From Phycicoccus avicenniae (GTDB taxonomy: Bacteria > Actinomycetota > Actinomycetes > Actinomycetales > Dermatophilaceae), in the NCBI RefSeq assembly GCF_018139485.1, contig NZ_JAGSNF010000020.1:86516-150515 (forward strand): a stretch of 64,000 bases of DNA. Reading direction: 5' to 3'. Positions within the stretch are counted from its first letter, which is position 1. Every line of letters starts with the position of its first letter. This document shows, one piece after another, positions 52,057 to 58,497 of this stretch. A program made the position numbers and the translations under genes. The notes beneath the pieces were generated by a model. It ran no database searches. It saw only the letters and a program-made list of their open reading frames with translations, and was not told the DNA's origin.

Positions 52057-53130
52057 ATGGCGAGCATCAAGAAGCGACCTGACGGGAAGTACCGCGCCCG
52101 ATACCGCGACGCGGCCGGCAAGGAACACGCTCGGCACTTCGGCCGGAAGGTCGACGCGCAGAAGTGGATCGACGCGCAGACCGCGGCCCTCGTGTCCGGG
52201 ACGCACGTCGACCCCCGCAACGCCCGGATGACCGTGGGGGAGTGGTGCACGCAGTGGCTCGAGGGCTACGCCACCCGCCGAGCCTCGACCGTGCGGCAGG
52301 CGAAGGTGCACATCGGGCAGATCGAGAAGGCGTTCGGCCCGGTCCGCCTCGGTGACGTGCGGCCCTCACAAGTGAAGGCGTGGACCGCCGCATTAAAGGC
52401 CGAGGGGCTGTCCGACAGCTACGTGTACGCGACCTACCGCCGGTTCGCTCAGATCATGGGCGACGCCGCGCACGACGGTCTCATCCCGCGCTCTCCGTGC
52501 AGCCGGCGCACCTCGCCCGGGCAAGGCTCCCAGCGGCCCTACGTCGCGACCACGGATCAGGTGTGGGCGCTCCACGACGCCGTCGACGAGGACTTCCGAC
52601 CGGCGATCCTGCTCGGGGCGTTCGCGGGACTCCGCACGTCCGAGGTGAGCGCGCTGCGCGTCGAGGACGTCGACTTCATGCGGGGCGTGGTCTCACCCGA
52701 GGTGCAGTGGCCGTCCGAGCCGCTGAAGTCTGAGACGTCGCGGACGCCGGTGCCGATCCCGCAGGAGCTCGCACTGACGCTGTCATCGGCTGTGGCCCGT
52801 CACGGGGGCGCCACGGTGGTCGCTGACCTCGCCGGGCGACCTCTCGGCCCGTGGGCGCTCGAGCGGGCCGTACGCCGTGCCAGGAAGCGTGTGGAGGGGA
52901 TGCCCGAGGGCTTCCGTTTCCACGACCTGCGGCACTACTTCGCGTCGCTGCTCATCGGCTCGGGCGCGGACGTGAAGGTCGTCCAGCGCCGGCTTCGGCA
53001 CGCGAGCGCGATGACCACGCTCAACACCTACGGGCACATGTGGCCCGACGCAGACGAGTCCGCCCGCGCTGCCGTTGCGAAGGTGCTGGCAGCACGGGCG
53101 GACTCGGTGACCGATCGAGTTGCGGACTAG
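52057..53130 (+). CDS. int: Tyrosine site-specific integrase
   Basis: A 357-residue phage-type tyrosine recombinase. An N-terminal arm-binding domain (ASIKKRPDGKYRARYRDAAG) and a SAM-like core-binding domain (TVGEWCTQWLEGYATRRAST) precede the catalytic domain with Arg193 (GLRTSEVSAL), His289-x-x-Arg292 (HDLRHYFASLL), His315 (RLRHASAMTTL) and nucleophile Tyr325 (NTYGHMW). It would recombine the 29-bp glnA core. The stop codon itself lies within the first of two 11-bp arm repeats; attR follows 55 bases later. Probably cotranscribed with the gene at 51447. Confidence 0.96.
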   Translation: MASIKKRPDGKYRARYRDAAGKEHARHFGRKVDAQKWIDAQTAALVSGTHVDPRNARMTVGEWCTQWLEGYATRRASTVRQAKVHIGQIEKAFGPVRLGDVRPSQVKAWTAALKAEGLSDSYVYATYRRFAQIMGDAAHDGLIPRSPCSRRTSPGQGSQRPYVATTDQVWALHDAVDEDFRPAILLGAFAGLRTSEVSALRVEDVDFMRGVVSPEVQWPSEPLKSETSRTPVPIPQELALTLSSAVARHGGATVVADLAGRPLGPWALERAVRRARKRVEGMPEGFRFHDLRHYFASLLIGSGADVKVVQRRLRHASAMTTLNTYGHMWPDADESARAAVAKVLAARADSVTDRVAD

Positions 53131-53141
53131 CCGCGGACTAG
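53121..53141. repeat. attR-side arm-type direct repeats
   Basis: GCGGACTA occurs at 53122 and 53133, an 11-bp period, the same motif and spacing as at 43645-43666 near attL. The integrase TAG stop is part of the first copy. Confidence 0.75.
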
Positions 53142-53185
53142 GAGACTCATCACCCAGAGAACTCGCAGGTCAGAGGGGGTGCGAG

Positions 53186-53214
53186 GATCAGATGTCGAAG
53201 TACATCTCGAACTC
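53186..53214. repeat. attR, 29-bp core within the glnA 3' end
   Basis: Identical to 43513-43541; includes the glnA stop codon and the last eight codons, so integration leaves GlnA intact. Confidence 0.95.
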
Positions 53215-54612
53215 GTGCGGGTGCGGACGGAAGCGGATCGGGTCCACCTCGTTGACCCGCTTGTAGTCGATCCACGCGGCGACGAGGTCCTCGGTGAAGA
53301 CGTCGCCCTCCAGGAGGAACTCGTGGTCGGCCTCGAGGGCGTCGAGCACGGCCGGCAGCGAGGCCGGGACCTGGGCGATGTTCTCGATCTCCTCCGGCGG
53401 CAGCTCGTAGAGGTCCTTGTCCACCGGCTCCGGCGGCTCGATCCGGTTCTTGATGCCGTCCAGGCCCGCCATGAGCTGCGCGGCGAAGCACAGGTAGGGG
53501 TTGGACGACGGGTCCGGGACGCGGAACTCGATGCGCTTGGCCTTGGGGCTGTCACCCGTGATGGGGATCCGCACGCAGGCGGAGCGGTTGCGCGCCGAGT
53601 ACACGAGGTTGACCGGGGCCTCGTAGCCCGGGACGAGACGGTGGTAGCTGTTCATCGTCGGGTTCGTGAAGGCGAGCAGCGCCGGGGCGTGCCGGAGCAG
53701 GCCGCCGATGTACCAGCGCGCGATGTCGGACAGGCCGCCGTAGCCGCGCTCGTCGTAGAAGAGCGGCTCGCCGTCCTTCCAGAGCGACTGGTGGGTGTGC
53801 ATGCCCGAGCCGTTGTCGCCGAAGATCGGCTTCGGCATGAAGGTCGCGGTCTTGCCGCCCTCCCACACCGTGTTCTTGACGACGTACTTGAACTTCATCA
53901 TGTCGTCGCCGGAGAGCAGGAGGGTGTTGAACTTGTAGTTGATCTCCTGCTGGCCCGCGGTCCCGACCTCGTGGTGGCTGCGCTCGACGTCGATGCCGAC
54001 CTTGGCGAGGTTGAGGCAGATCTTGTCGCGGGTGTCGGCGAAGTGGTCGACCGGCGGGACGGGGAAGTAGCCACCCTTGTAGCGGGTCTTGTACCCGCGG
54101 TTGCCGCCCTCCTCGGCGCGCCCGGTGTTCCAGGCGGCCTCGACCGAGTCGATGAAGTAGTAGCCGCAGCTCTGCTTCGTCTCGAAGCGGACGTCGTCGA
54201 AGACGTAGAACTCGGCCTCGGCACCGAAGAAGGCCGTGTCGGCGATCCCCGTGGACTTCAGGTACGCCTCCGCCTTGGCCGCGATGTTGCGCGGGTCGCG
54301 GGCGTAGGGCTCACCGGTGAAGGGGTCGACGATGCTGAAGTTCATGATGAGCGTCTTCTCGGCCCGGAACGGGTCGAGGTAGGCCGTCGTGGGGTCCGGG
54401 ATGAGCTTCATGTCGGACTCGTGGATGGCCTGGAAGCCGCGGATCGAGGACCCGTCGAACATCTGGCCGTTCGTGAAGAAGTCCTTGTCGACCGTGTGGG
54501 CCGGCACGTTGAAGTGCTGCATGATCCCCGGAAGGTCGCAGAACCGGATGTCGACGAACTTCACGTCCTCTTTCTCGATGTACGAGAGGACCTCGTCAGC
54601 GGAGCTGAACAA
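53188..54612 (-). CDS. glnA: Glutamine synthetase type I
   Basis: A 474-residue GSI-beta enzyme that makes glutamine from glutamate, ammonia and ATP as a dodecamer. Key segments: [41 protein letters not shown] and [15 protein letters not shown] (metal and glutamate sites), [11 protein letters not shown], and the adenylylation site Tyr402 in [10 protein letters not shown]. The start is a TTG (54612) with AGGAGG 7 bases upstream; it gives exactly the family N-terminus ([12 protein letters not shown]). Two GlnR boxes lie upstream. The 3' end is the attachment site of the element and lost its own terminator to the left end. Confidence 0.98.
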   Translation of the reverse strand: MFSSADEVLSYIEKEDVKFVDIRFCDLPGIMQHFNVPAHTVDKDFFTNGQMFDGSSIRGFQAIHESDMKLIPDPTTAYLDPFRAEKTLIMNFSIVDPFTGEPYARDPRNIAAKAEAYLKSTGIADTAFFGAEAEFYVFDDVRFETKQSCGYYFIDSVEAAWNTGRAEEGGNRGYKTRYKGGYFPVPPVDHFADTRDKICLNLAKVGIDVERSHHEVGTAGQQEINYKFNTLLLSGDDMMKFKYVVKNTVWEGGKTATFMPKPIFGDNGSGMHTHQSLWKDGEPLFYDERGYGGLSDIARWYIGGLLRHAPALLAFTNPTMNSYHRLVPGYEAPVNLVYSARNRSACVRIPITGDSPKAKRIEFRVPDPSSNPYLCFAAQLMAGLDGIKNRIEPPEPVDKDLYELPPEEIENIAQVPASLPAVLDALEADHEFLLEGDVFTEDLVAAWIDYKRVNEVDPIRFRPHPHEFEMYFDI

Positions 54613-54689
54613 TGCTGAACCTCCTGGTTCGGTGCAAGGGGCTGTCGGGCCCAGCCCTGAGGCATTGGCGTTGAACCTAGGTGCGAGCG

Positions 54690-54727
54690 GTTTCCCACTG
54701 GTGACCCGGGTGTTTCACGGGTGTAAC
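54690..54727 (-). promoter_or_regulatory. Two GlnR boxes upstream of glnA
   Basis: On the minus strand GTTAC-n6-GAAAC (54712-54727) and GTCAC-n6-GAAAC (54690-54705) both match the GlnR consensus gTnAC-n6-GaAAc. Their centres are 22 bp apart, two helical turns. A -10 (TAGGTT, 54674-54679) follows downstream, giving a leader of about 55 bases. Nitrogen control of glnA by GlnR is strongly suggested. Confidence 0.85.
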
Positions 54728-54790
54728 GCACAGCACCGTATCAACACGTGGGACGCCGCGCCCGAGGCGTGGACCGGCGGGTCGGGCCCG

Positions 54791-54796
54791 TACCCT
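54791..54796 (+). promoter_or_regulatory. -10 element for a leaderless RDD-protein transcript
   Basis: TACCCT ends 7 bases before the GTG at 54804. Confidence 0.55.
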
Positions 54797-54803
54797 GGGC
54801 TCC

Positions 54804-55241
54804 GTGCCGACCGCCGACCGCTCGCAGGACGCCTCCGACGCCCCGGCCGAGGCCGGTCCCGGCCGTCGCCTGCTGGCCTTCGTCGTCGACTGGCTGCTGT
54901 GCGTCCTCGTGACGTTCCTCCTCCTGCCCTACGACCTCGTCCTCGACGGGCAGGAGCCGGACCTGCTGCTCGGTATCCCCGAGAGCTCGTGGGCCGTCCT
55001 CGGGGTCTTCTTCGCGCTCAACGTCGTCCTCGTCGGGCTCACCGGGTCGACGGTGGGCCACCGGCTGGTCGGCCTGCAGGTCTGGCAGGTCAGGCCCGGC
55101 CCGTTCCTGCTCCAGGCGGTCGTGCGCGCGGCGCTCGTCTGCCTCGTCGTCCCCGCCCTCGTCCCGTCTGGGGACGGACGCCAGCTGCACGACTCGCTCG
55201 CCGGCACCCGCATCCTCCGGCCGCGCCCGTCGGTGTCCTGA
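54804..55241 (+). CDS. RDD family membrane protein
   Basis: A 145-residue protein with three or four TM helices and the RDD-family features: RRLLAFVVDWLLCVLVTFLL (with the R..D pair), TGSTVGHRLVGLQVW and the closing QLHDSLAGTRIL. The RDD domain is widespread and of unknown molecular function; transport roles have been suggested in some cases. It is divergent from glnA, as is common in actinobacteria. Confidence 0.9.
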   Translation: MPTADRSQDASDAPAEAGPGRRLLAFVVDWLLCVLVTFLLLPYDLVLDGQEPDLLLGIPESSWAVLGVFFALNVVLVGLTGSTVGHRLVGLQVWQVRPGPFLLQAVVRAALVCLVVPALVPSGDGRQLHDSLAGTRILRPRPSVS

Positions 55242-55303
55242 CCGACAGCCCGGAGCCTTCGCCGCTCCAACCCAGGATGTGACCCGGGCCATACTCCTAT
55301 CGC

Positions 55304-55326
55304 TTGTAGTACTACGTCTTGTAGTA
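55304..55326 (+). promoter_or_regulatory. BlaI/MecI-like operator
   Basis: TTGTAGTA is directly repeated at 55304 and 55319. GTAGTACTAC (55306-55315) is a perfect palindrome, and TACTAC/GTAGTA (55310 and 55321) form an inverted pair. TACTACA/TGTAGTA half-sites are those of BlaI/MecI-family repressors. It lies about 57 bases before the ATG at 55383. Confidence 0.6.
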
Positions 55327-55382
55327 GCACAATGGAGGTGCCGGGGAACCCGCCCCGAGCACGTCGAGCAGGAGGGCTCGCC

Positions 55383-55859
55383 ATGACCGGCACCACCGCC
55401 ACCGCCACCACCCCGACCCCCACCGAGGACGCCGGCCGCCGTCCCGCGGGCCGCGGCTTCACCCGGATCGCCGGATGGGTCGTCGCCCTCGTCGGCGCCG
55501 TCATGCTCGTCGGCGGGGCCACCACCTGGGGTCTCGTCCAGAGCCAGCTGGCCGCGGAGAACATCACCGTCGCCGAGGACGCCCGCTGGTTCGCCGGGGA
55601 CGCCGTCGACGGTCCCCTCACCGCCTTCTCGCAGGCGGACATCATCAACCACCACTCGCTCGAGATGTCCGGCGGCCTCACCTACGCCGAGCTGGACCGG
55701 GAGGACCCGCTGCGGGCGACGGTGATGAACGGCTCCTTCCTGCGGGCCTCGCTCTTCACCTCGGTCCTCGCCTTCGGCGTCAGCCTCATGGCGATGGGCG
55801 TCGGGGCCACGCAGGTCCTCGTCGGGACCGTTCTGGCCCGGCGCGGCTCGGCCGGCTGA
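55383..55859 (+). CDS. Small membrane protein, actinobacterial family often labelled LigA-like, unknown function
   Basis: A 158-residue protein with a Thr/Pro-rich start, a TM helix (RIAGWVVALVGAVMLVGGAT), an extracytoplasmic loop with strongly conserved-looking motifs (LAAENITVAEDARWFAG, GPLTAFSQADIINHHSLEMS, GGLTYAELDREDP, GSFLRASLFTSVLAFGVS) and a second TM helix. The automatic label aromatic ring-opening dioxygenase LigA given to relatives has no support in the sequence. ATG 55383 follows CAGGAGGG. A BlaI-like operator upstream suggests control by a repressor responding to wall or proteolytic signals (inference). Confidence 0.8.
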   Translation: MTGTTATATTPTPTEDAGRRPAGRGFTRIAGWVVALVGAVMLVGGATTWGLVQSQLAAENITVAEDARWFAGDAVDGPLTAFSQADIINHHSLEMSGGLTYAELDREDPLRATVMNGSFLRASLFTSVLAFGVSLMAMGVGATQVLVGTVLARRGSAG

Positions 55860-55878
55860 CGGCCGGGCGAGCACGACG

Positions 55879-55910
55879 CGGCCCCCGGCACCTGCAGGTG
55901 CCGGGGGCCG
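55879..55910. terminator. Perfect 32-base palindromic terminator between convergent genes
   Basis: The 32 bases are fully self-complementary (16-base arms centred on TGCA), directly between the membrane-protein gene and the DUF4191 gene, so it can terminate both. Confidence 0.9.
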
Positions 55911-55928
55911 ACTCGCGCGCCCGTGGGG

Positions 55929-56651
55929 TCAGCGGCCGCGCATCGCCTTGCGGTCCATCCGCGCCTTCGTCGGGTCGACGCCCTTGGGGATCGGGGGTCG
56001 CAGCCCACCGAGCGAGGTGAGCCGCTTGTTGACGACGGACACCTCGGCCTTGCTCAGCTGCGGCCGCATCCGGGTGAGCCGGCTCGCGAGCTTGCGGATC
56101 GGGACCTCGTCGTCGCCGTCGCCGACGACCCACAGGTGGATCGGGACGCCGGGGGCCACCCGCGCGACCTTCTTCTCCTCCTGCTTGAGCATCTTGCGGA
56201 CGCGCCCGACCGGACCCTCACCGATGAGGACGACGCCGGGGCGGCCGAGCGCCCGGAAGACCATCGCCGCGCCCACCATGTCCTGGGGTCGGGTGCCGCG
56301 GGCGCCGTCGATGGCGACCGGCTCCTGGGAGGTGTACCAGCCGCGCTTGCCGAGGTTGCCGATGGCGGCACCGGTGGCACCGGTCTTGCCCTCGAGCGCG
56401 CCGTACATCGCCTTGTTGCCGCGGCGGTTCATGACGATCGTCGCGGCGAGCGCCGCGGTCGGGACCGCGACGAGCAGGCCGTACCAGCGCCACCAGCCGC
56501 CGATGAGGAAGCCGACGGCGACGACGACCGCCGCGACGGCGAGGGCCACGCCCAGCATCCAGCGCCCGAGCGCGGGGTCGAGGGACTTGAGGGCGGTGTA
56601 CGCCTGCCGGATCTCGGCGACGCGTCCGGTCTTCTTCGGCTGGTCCGACAC
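55929..56651 (-). CDS. DUF4191 family membrane protein
   Basis: A 240-residue protein with two TM helices near the N-terminus (LGVALAVAAVVVAVGFLIGG; WYGLLVAVPTAALAATIVM) and a soluble C-terminal domain (MYGALEGKTGATGAAIGNLG, VVLIGEGPVGRVRKMLKQEE, IHLWVVGDGDDEVPIRKLA). DUF4191 is conserved beside lipA in actinobacteria; function unknown. GTG 56651 is preferred over GTG 56708 because AGGAG precedes it and a TATCCT -10 (56712-56717) at the end of lipA gives a short leader. Confidence 0.87.
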   Translation of the reverse strand: MSDQPKKTGRVAEIRQAYTALKSLDPALGRWMLGVALAVAAVVVAVGFLIGGWWRWYGLLVAVPTAALAATIVMNRRGNKAMYGALEGKTGATGAAIGNLGKRGWYTSQEPVAIDGARGTRPQDMVGAAMVFRALGRPGVVLIGEGPVGRVRKMLKQEEKKVARVAPGVPIHLWVVGDGDDEVPIRKLASRLTRMRPQLSKAEVSVVNKRLTSLGGLRPPIPKGVDPTKARMDRKAMRGR

Positions 56652-56709
56652 GGGGGTCAGTGCTCCTGGGGTACTCGCGGCGTCCGCGGGCGACGCGGAC
56701 GGGGGCACC

Positions 56710-57735
56710 TCAGGATACGGCGCGGCGGGCCTTCGCCACCAACGACGCGGCCTCCTGGCGCGCGGGGTCGGCGGCGGCCTGCTCGAGGTGGGACAGGTGC
56801 TCGGGGATCGGGCGGCCCCAGCGCTTCATCGCCGTCGCCCACAGCCGGCCCGCGCGGTAGGACGAGCGCACGAGCGGCCCGGCCATGACGCCCTTGAAGC
56901 CGACCTCCTCGGCGACCTCGGACCAGTGGACGAACTCCTCGGGCTTGACCCACCGGTCGATCGGGTGGTGCATCGGCGAGGGGCGCAGGTACTGGGTGAT
57001 CGTGAGGATGTCGCAGCCGGCGTCGTGCAGGTCGCGGATGGCGCCCTCGACCTCGTGGTCCTCCTCGCCCATCCCGAGGATGAGGTTGGACTTCGTGACG
57101 AGACCGGCCTCGCGGGCCATCGAGAGGACCGCGAGGGACTTCTCGTAGGTGAACGCGGGGCGGATCCGACGGAAGATCCGCGGGACGGTCTCGAGGTTGT
57201 GCGCGAACACCTCGGGTCGGGCGTCGAAGACCTGCGAGACGAGCTCGGGCCTGGCGCCGAAGTCAGGGGGCAGGATCTCGACGCCGGTGTTCGGGTTGAG
57301 CGCGTGGATCTGGCGGATCGTCTCGGCGTAGAGGCCGGCGGCGCCGTCGGCGCGGTCGTCGCGGGCGACACCGGTCACGGTGGCGTAGCGCAGGCCCATC
57401 GTCGCGACGGACTCGGCGACCTTGCGGGGCTCGTCCGGGTCGAGCGGCTGCGGGCGGCCCGTGGCGATGTCGCAGAAGTCGCACCGCCGCGTGCAGGTGT
57501 CACCGCCGATGAGGAAGGTGGCCTCGCGGTCCTCCCAGCACTCGAAGATGTTGGGACAGCCGGCCTCCTGGCACACGGTGTGCAGGCCCTGGCCCTTCAC
57601 CATGGAGTGGATCTGGGTGTACTCCGGCCCCATCTTGGCCGTGGTGCGGATCCACTCCGGCTTGCGCTCGATGGGGGTCTCGGCGTTGCGCGCCTCGACC
57701 CGGAGCAGACGGCGTCCCTCGGGTGCGACAGTCAC
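56710..57735 (-). CDS. lipA: Lipoyl synthase
   Basis: A 341-residue radical-SAM enzyme that inserts two sulfurs into protein-bound octanoyl groups. The auxiliary cluster motif is [12 protein letters not shown] (CX4CX5C), and the radical-SAM motif is CTRRCDFC. Further family segments are [30 protein letters not shown] and GMGEEDHEV. The GTG at 57735 has a TACCCT hexamer 6 bases upstream, so the transcript is probably leaderless. It works with LipB, encoded directly upstream on the same strand. Confidence 0.98.
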   Translation of the reverse strand: MTVAPEGRRLLRVEARNAETPIERKPEWIRTTAKMGPEYTQIHSMVKGQGLHTVCQEAGCPNIFECWEDREATFLIGGDTCTRRCDFCDIATGRPQPLDPDEPRKVAESVATMGLRYATVTGVARDDRADGAAGLYAETIRQIHALNPNTGVEILPPDFGARPELVSQVFDARPEVFAHNLETVPRIFRRIRPAFTYEKSLAVLSMAREAGLVTKSNLILGMGEEDHEVEGAIRDLHDAGCDILTITQYLRPSPMHHPIDRWVKPEEFVHWSEVAEEVGFKGVMAGPLVRSSYRAGRLWATAMKRWGRPIPEHLSHLEQAAADPARQEAASLVAKARRAVS

Positions 57736-57741
57736 CCCTCC

Positions 57742-57747
57742 AGGGTA
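57742..57747 (-). promoter_or_regulatory. -10 element for a leaderless lipA transcript
   Basis: TACCCT on the minus strand ends 6 bases before the lipA GTG, giving lipA its own promoter 50 bases after lipB. Confidence 0.55.
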
Positions 57748-57786
57748 CGCCCGTGGTCCGACGGTCCCCGAACCGGCGGGGGTCGG

Positions 57787-58425
57787 TCAGCCGCCGGTCA
57801 GCACGTCGACGAGGTGCTTCTCGGCGTACGGCAGGACGTCCTGGACGCTGACGACGTGGCCGGCCTCACGGGTGAGCGAGGACACGCCGGCGTCGGCGAT
57901 GCCGCACGGGACGATCGGGTCGGCCCACCCGAGGTCCGCGTCGCAGTTGAGCGCGAAGCCGTGCATCGTCACCCGCTTGCTGACCCGCACGCCGATCGCG
58001 CCGAGCTTGCGGTCGGGCCCCCGCTCGTCGGCGAGGACCCACACGCCGCTGCGGCCCTCGACCCGCACGGTCTCGACGCCGAACTCGCGGCAGACGCGCA
58101 TCATGACGTCCTCGAGCCGCCGCACGTGGGCGACGACGTCGATCGGCACCTCGGGCAGCCGGACGATCGGGTAGCCGACGAGCTGCCCCGGGCCGTGCCA
58201 GGTGATCTTGCCCCCGCGGTCGACGTCGACGACGGGCGTGCCGTCGGTCGGGCGCTCGTGCGGCTCGGTCCGCTTGCCGGCGGTGTAGACGGCATAGTGC
58301 TCGAGGAGCAGCACCGTGTCCTCGAGGGTCCCGTCCGCGACCTGCGCGTGCACCCGGCGCTGGGTCTCCCACGCCTCCTCGTAGTCGACGAGGTCGGGAG
58401 CGAAGCCCAGGTGCACGATGCGCAT
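57787..58425 (-). CDS. lipB: Octanoyl-[acyl carrier protein]:protein N-octanoyltransferase
   Basis: A 212-residue LipB. Conserved parts are [39 protein letters not shown] with the catalytic Lys, [11 protein letters not shown] and [15 protein letters not shown] with the catalytic Cys. It transfers octanoate from ACP to lipoyl domains of 2-oxoacid dehydrogenases, the substrate for LipA. ATG 58425 lies 6 bases after a TACCGT hexamer. Confidence 0.97.
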   Translation of the reverse strand: MRIVHLGFAPDLVDYEEAWETQRRVHAQVADGTLEDTVLLLEHYAVYTAGKRTEPHERPTDGTPVVDVDRGGKITWHGPGQLVGYPIVRLPEVPIDVVAHVRRLEDVMMRVCREFGVETVRVEGRSGVWVLADERGPDRKLGAIGVRVSKRVTMHGFALNCDADLGWADPIVPCGIADAGVSSLTREAGHVVSVQDVLPYAEKHLVDVLTGG

Positions 58426-58431
58426 GGCCCC

Positions 58432-58491
58432 ACGGTACGCCGGGGCGTCGGACCGACCGTGCGGCGGCCGCTCTCAGGTCTCTCTTAGGCT
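58432..58491. promoter_or_regulatory. Back-to-back leaderless promoters for lipB and the MMPL gene
   Basis: Minus-strand TACCGT (58432-58437) sits 6 bases before the lipB ATG, and plus-strand TAGGCT (58486-58491) sits 6 bases before the MMPL ATG. The 72-bp gap therefore holds two divergent promoters. Confidence 0.6.
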
Positions 58492-58497
58492 GCTCCC

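Larger units (their letters stand above)
43513..53214. mobile_element. 9.7-kb integrative element in the 3' end of glnA (phage satellite or reduced prophage)
   Basis: The element is bounded by an identical 29-bp repeat at both ends. The right copy is the last 8 codons plus stop of glnA; the left copy is the displaced remnant. It has an excisionase-like gene by attL, a tyrosine integrase by attR and arm-type repeats at each end. A leftward operon has replication-type and small zinc-binding genes and a phage tail tape-measure gene. Terminase, portal, capsid, tail tube and lysis genes are not seen. Several cargo genes are less GC-rich than the host. Size and content suggest a phage satellite or a strongly reduced prophage; the sequence alone cannot decide. 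Confidence 0.9.

Noticed and set aside
53179..54618. A 479-codon open frame antisense to glnA
   Set aside because: Its translation is low complexity, and glnA on the other strand is unmistakable.
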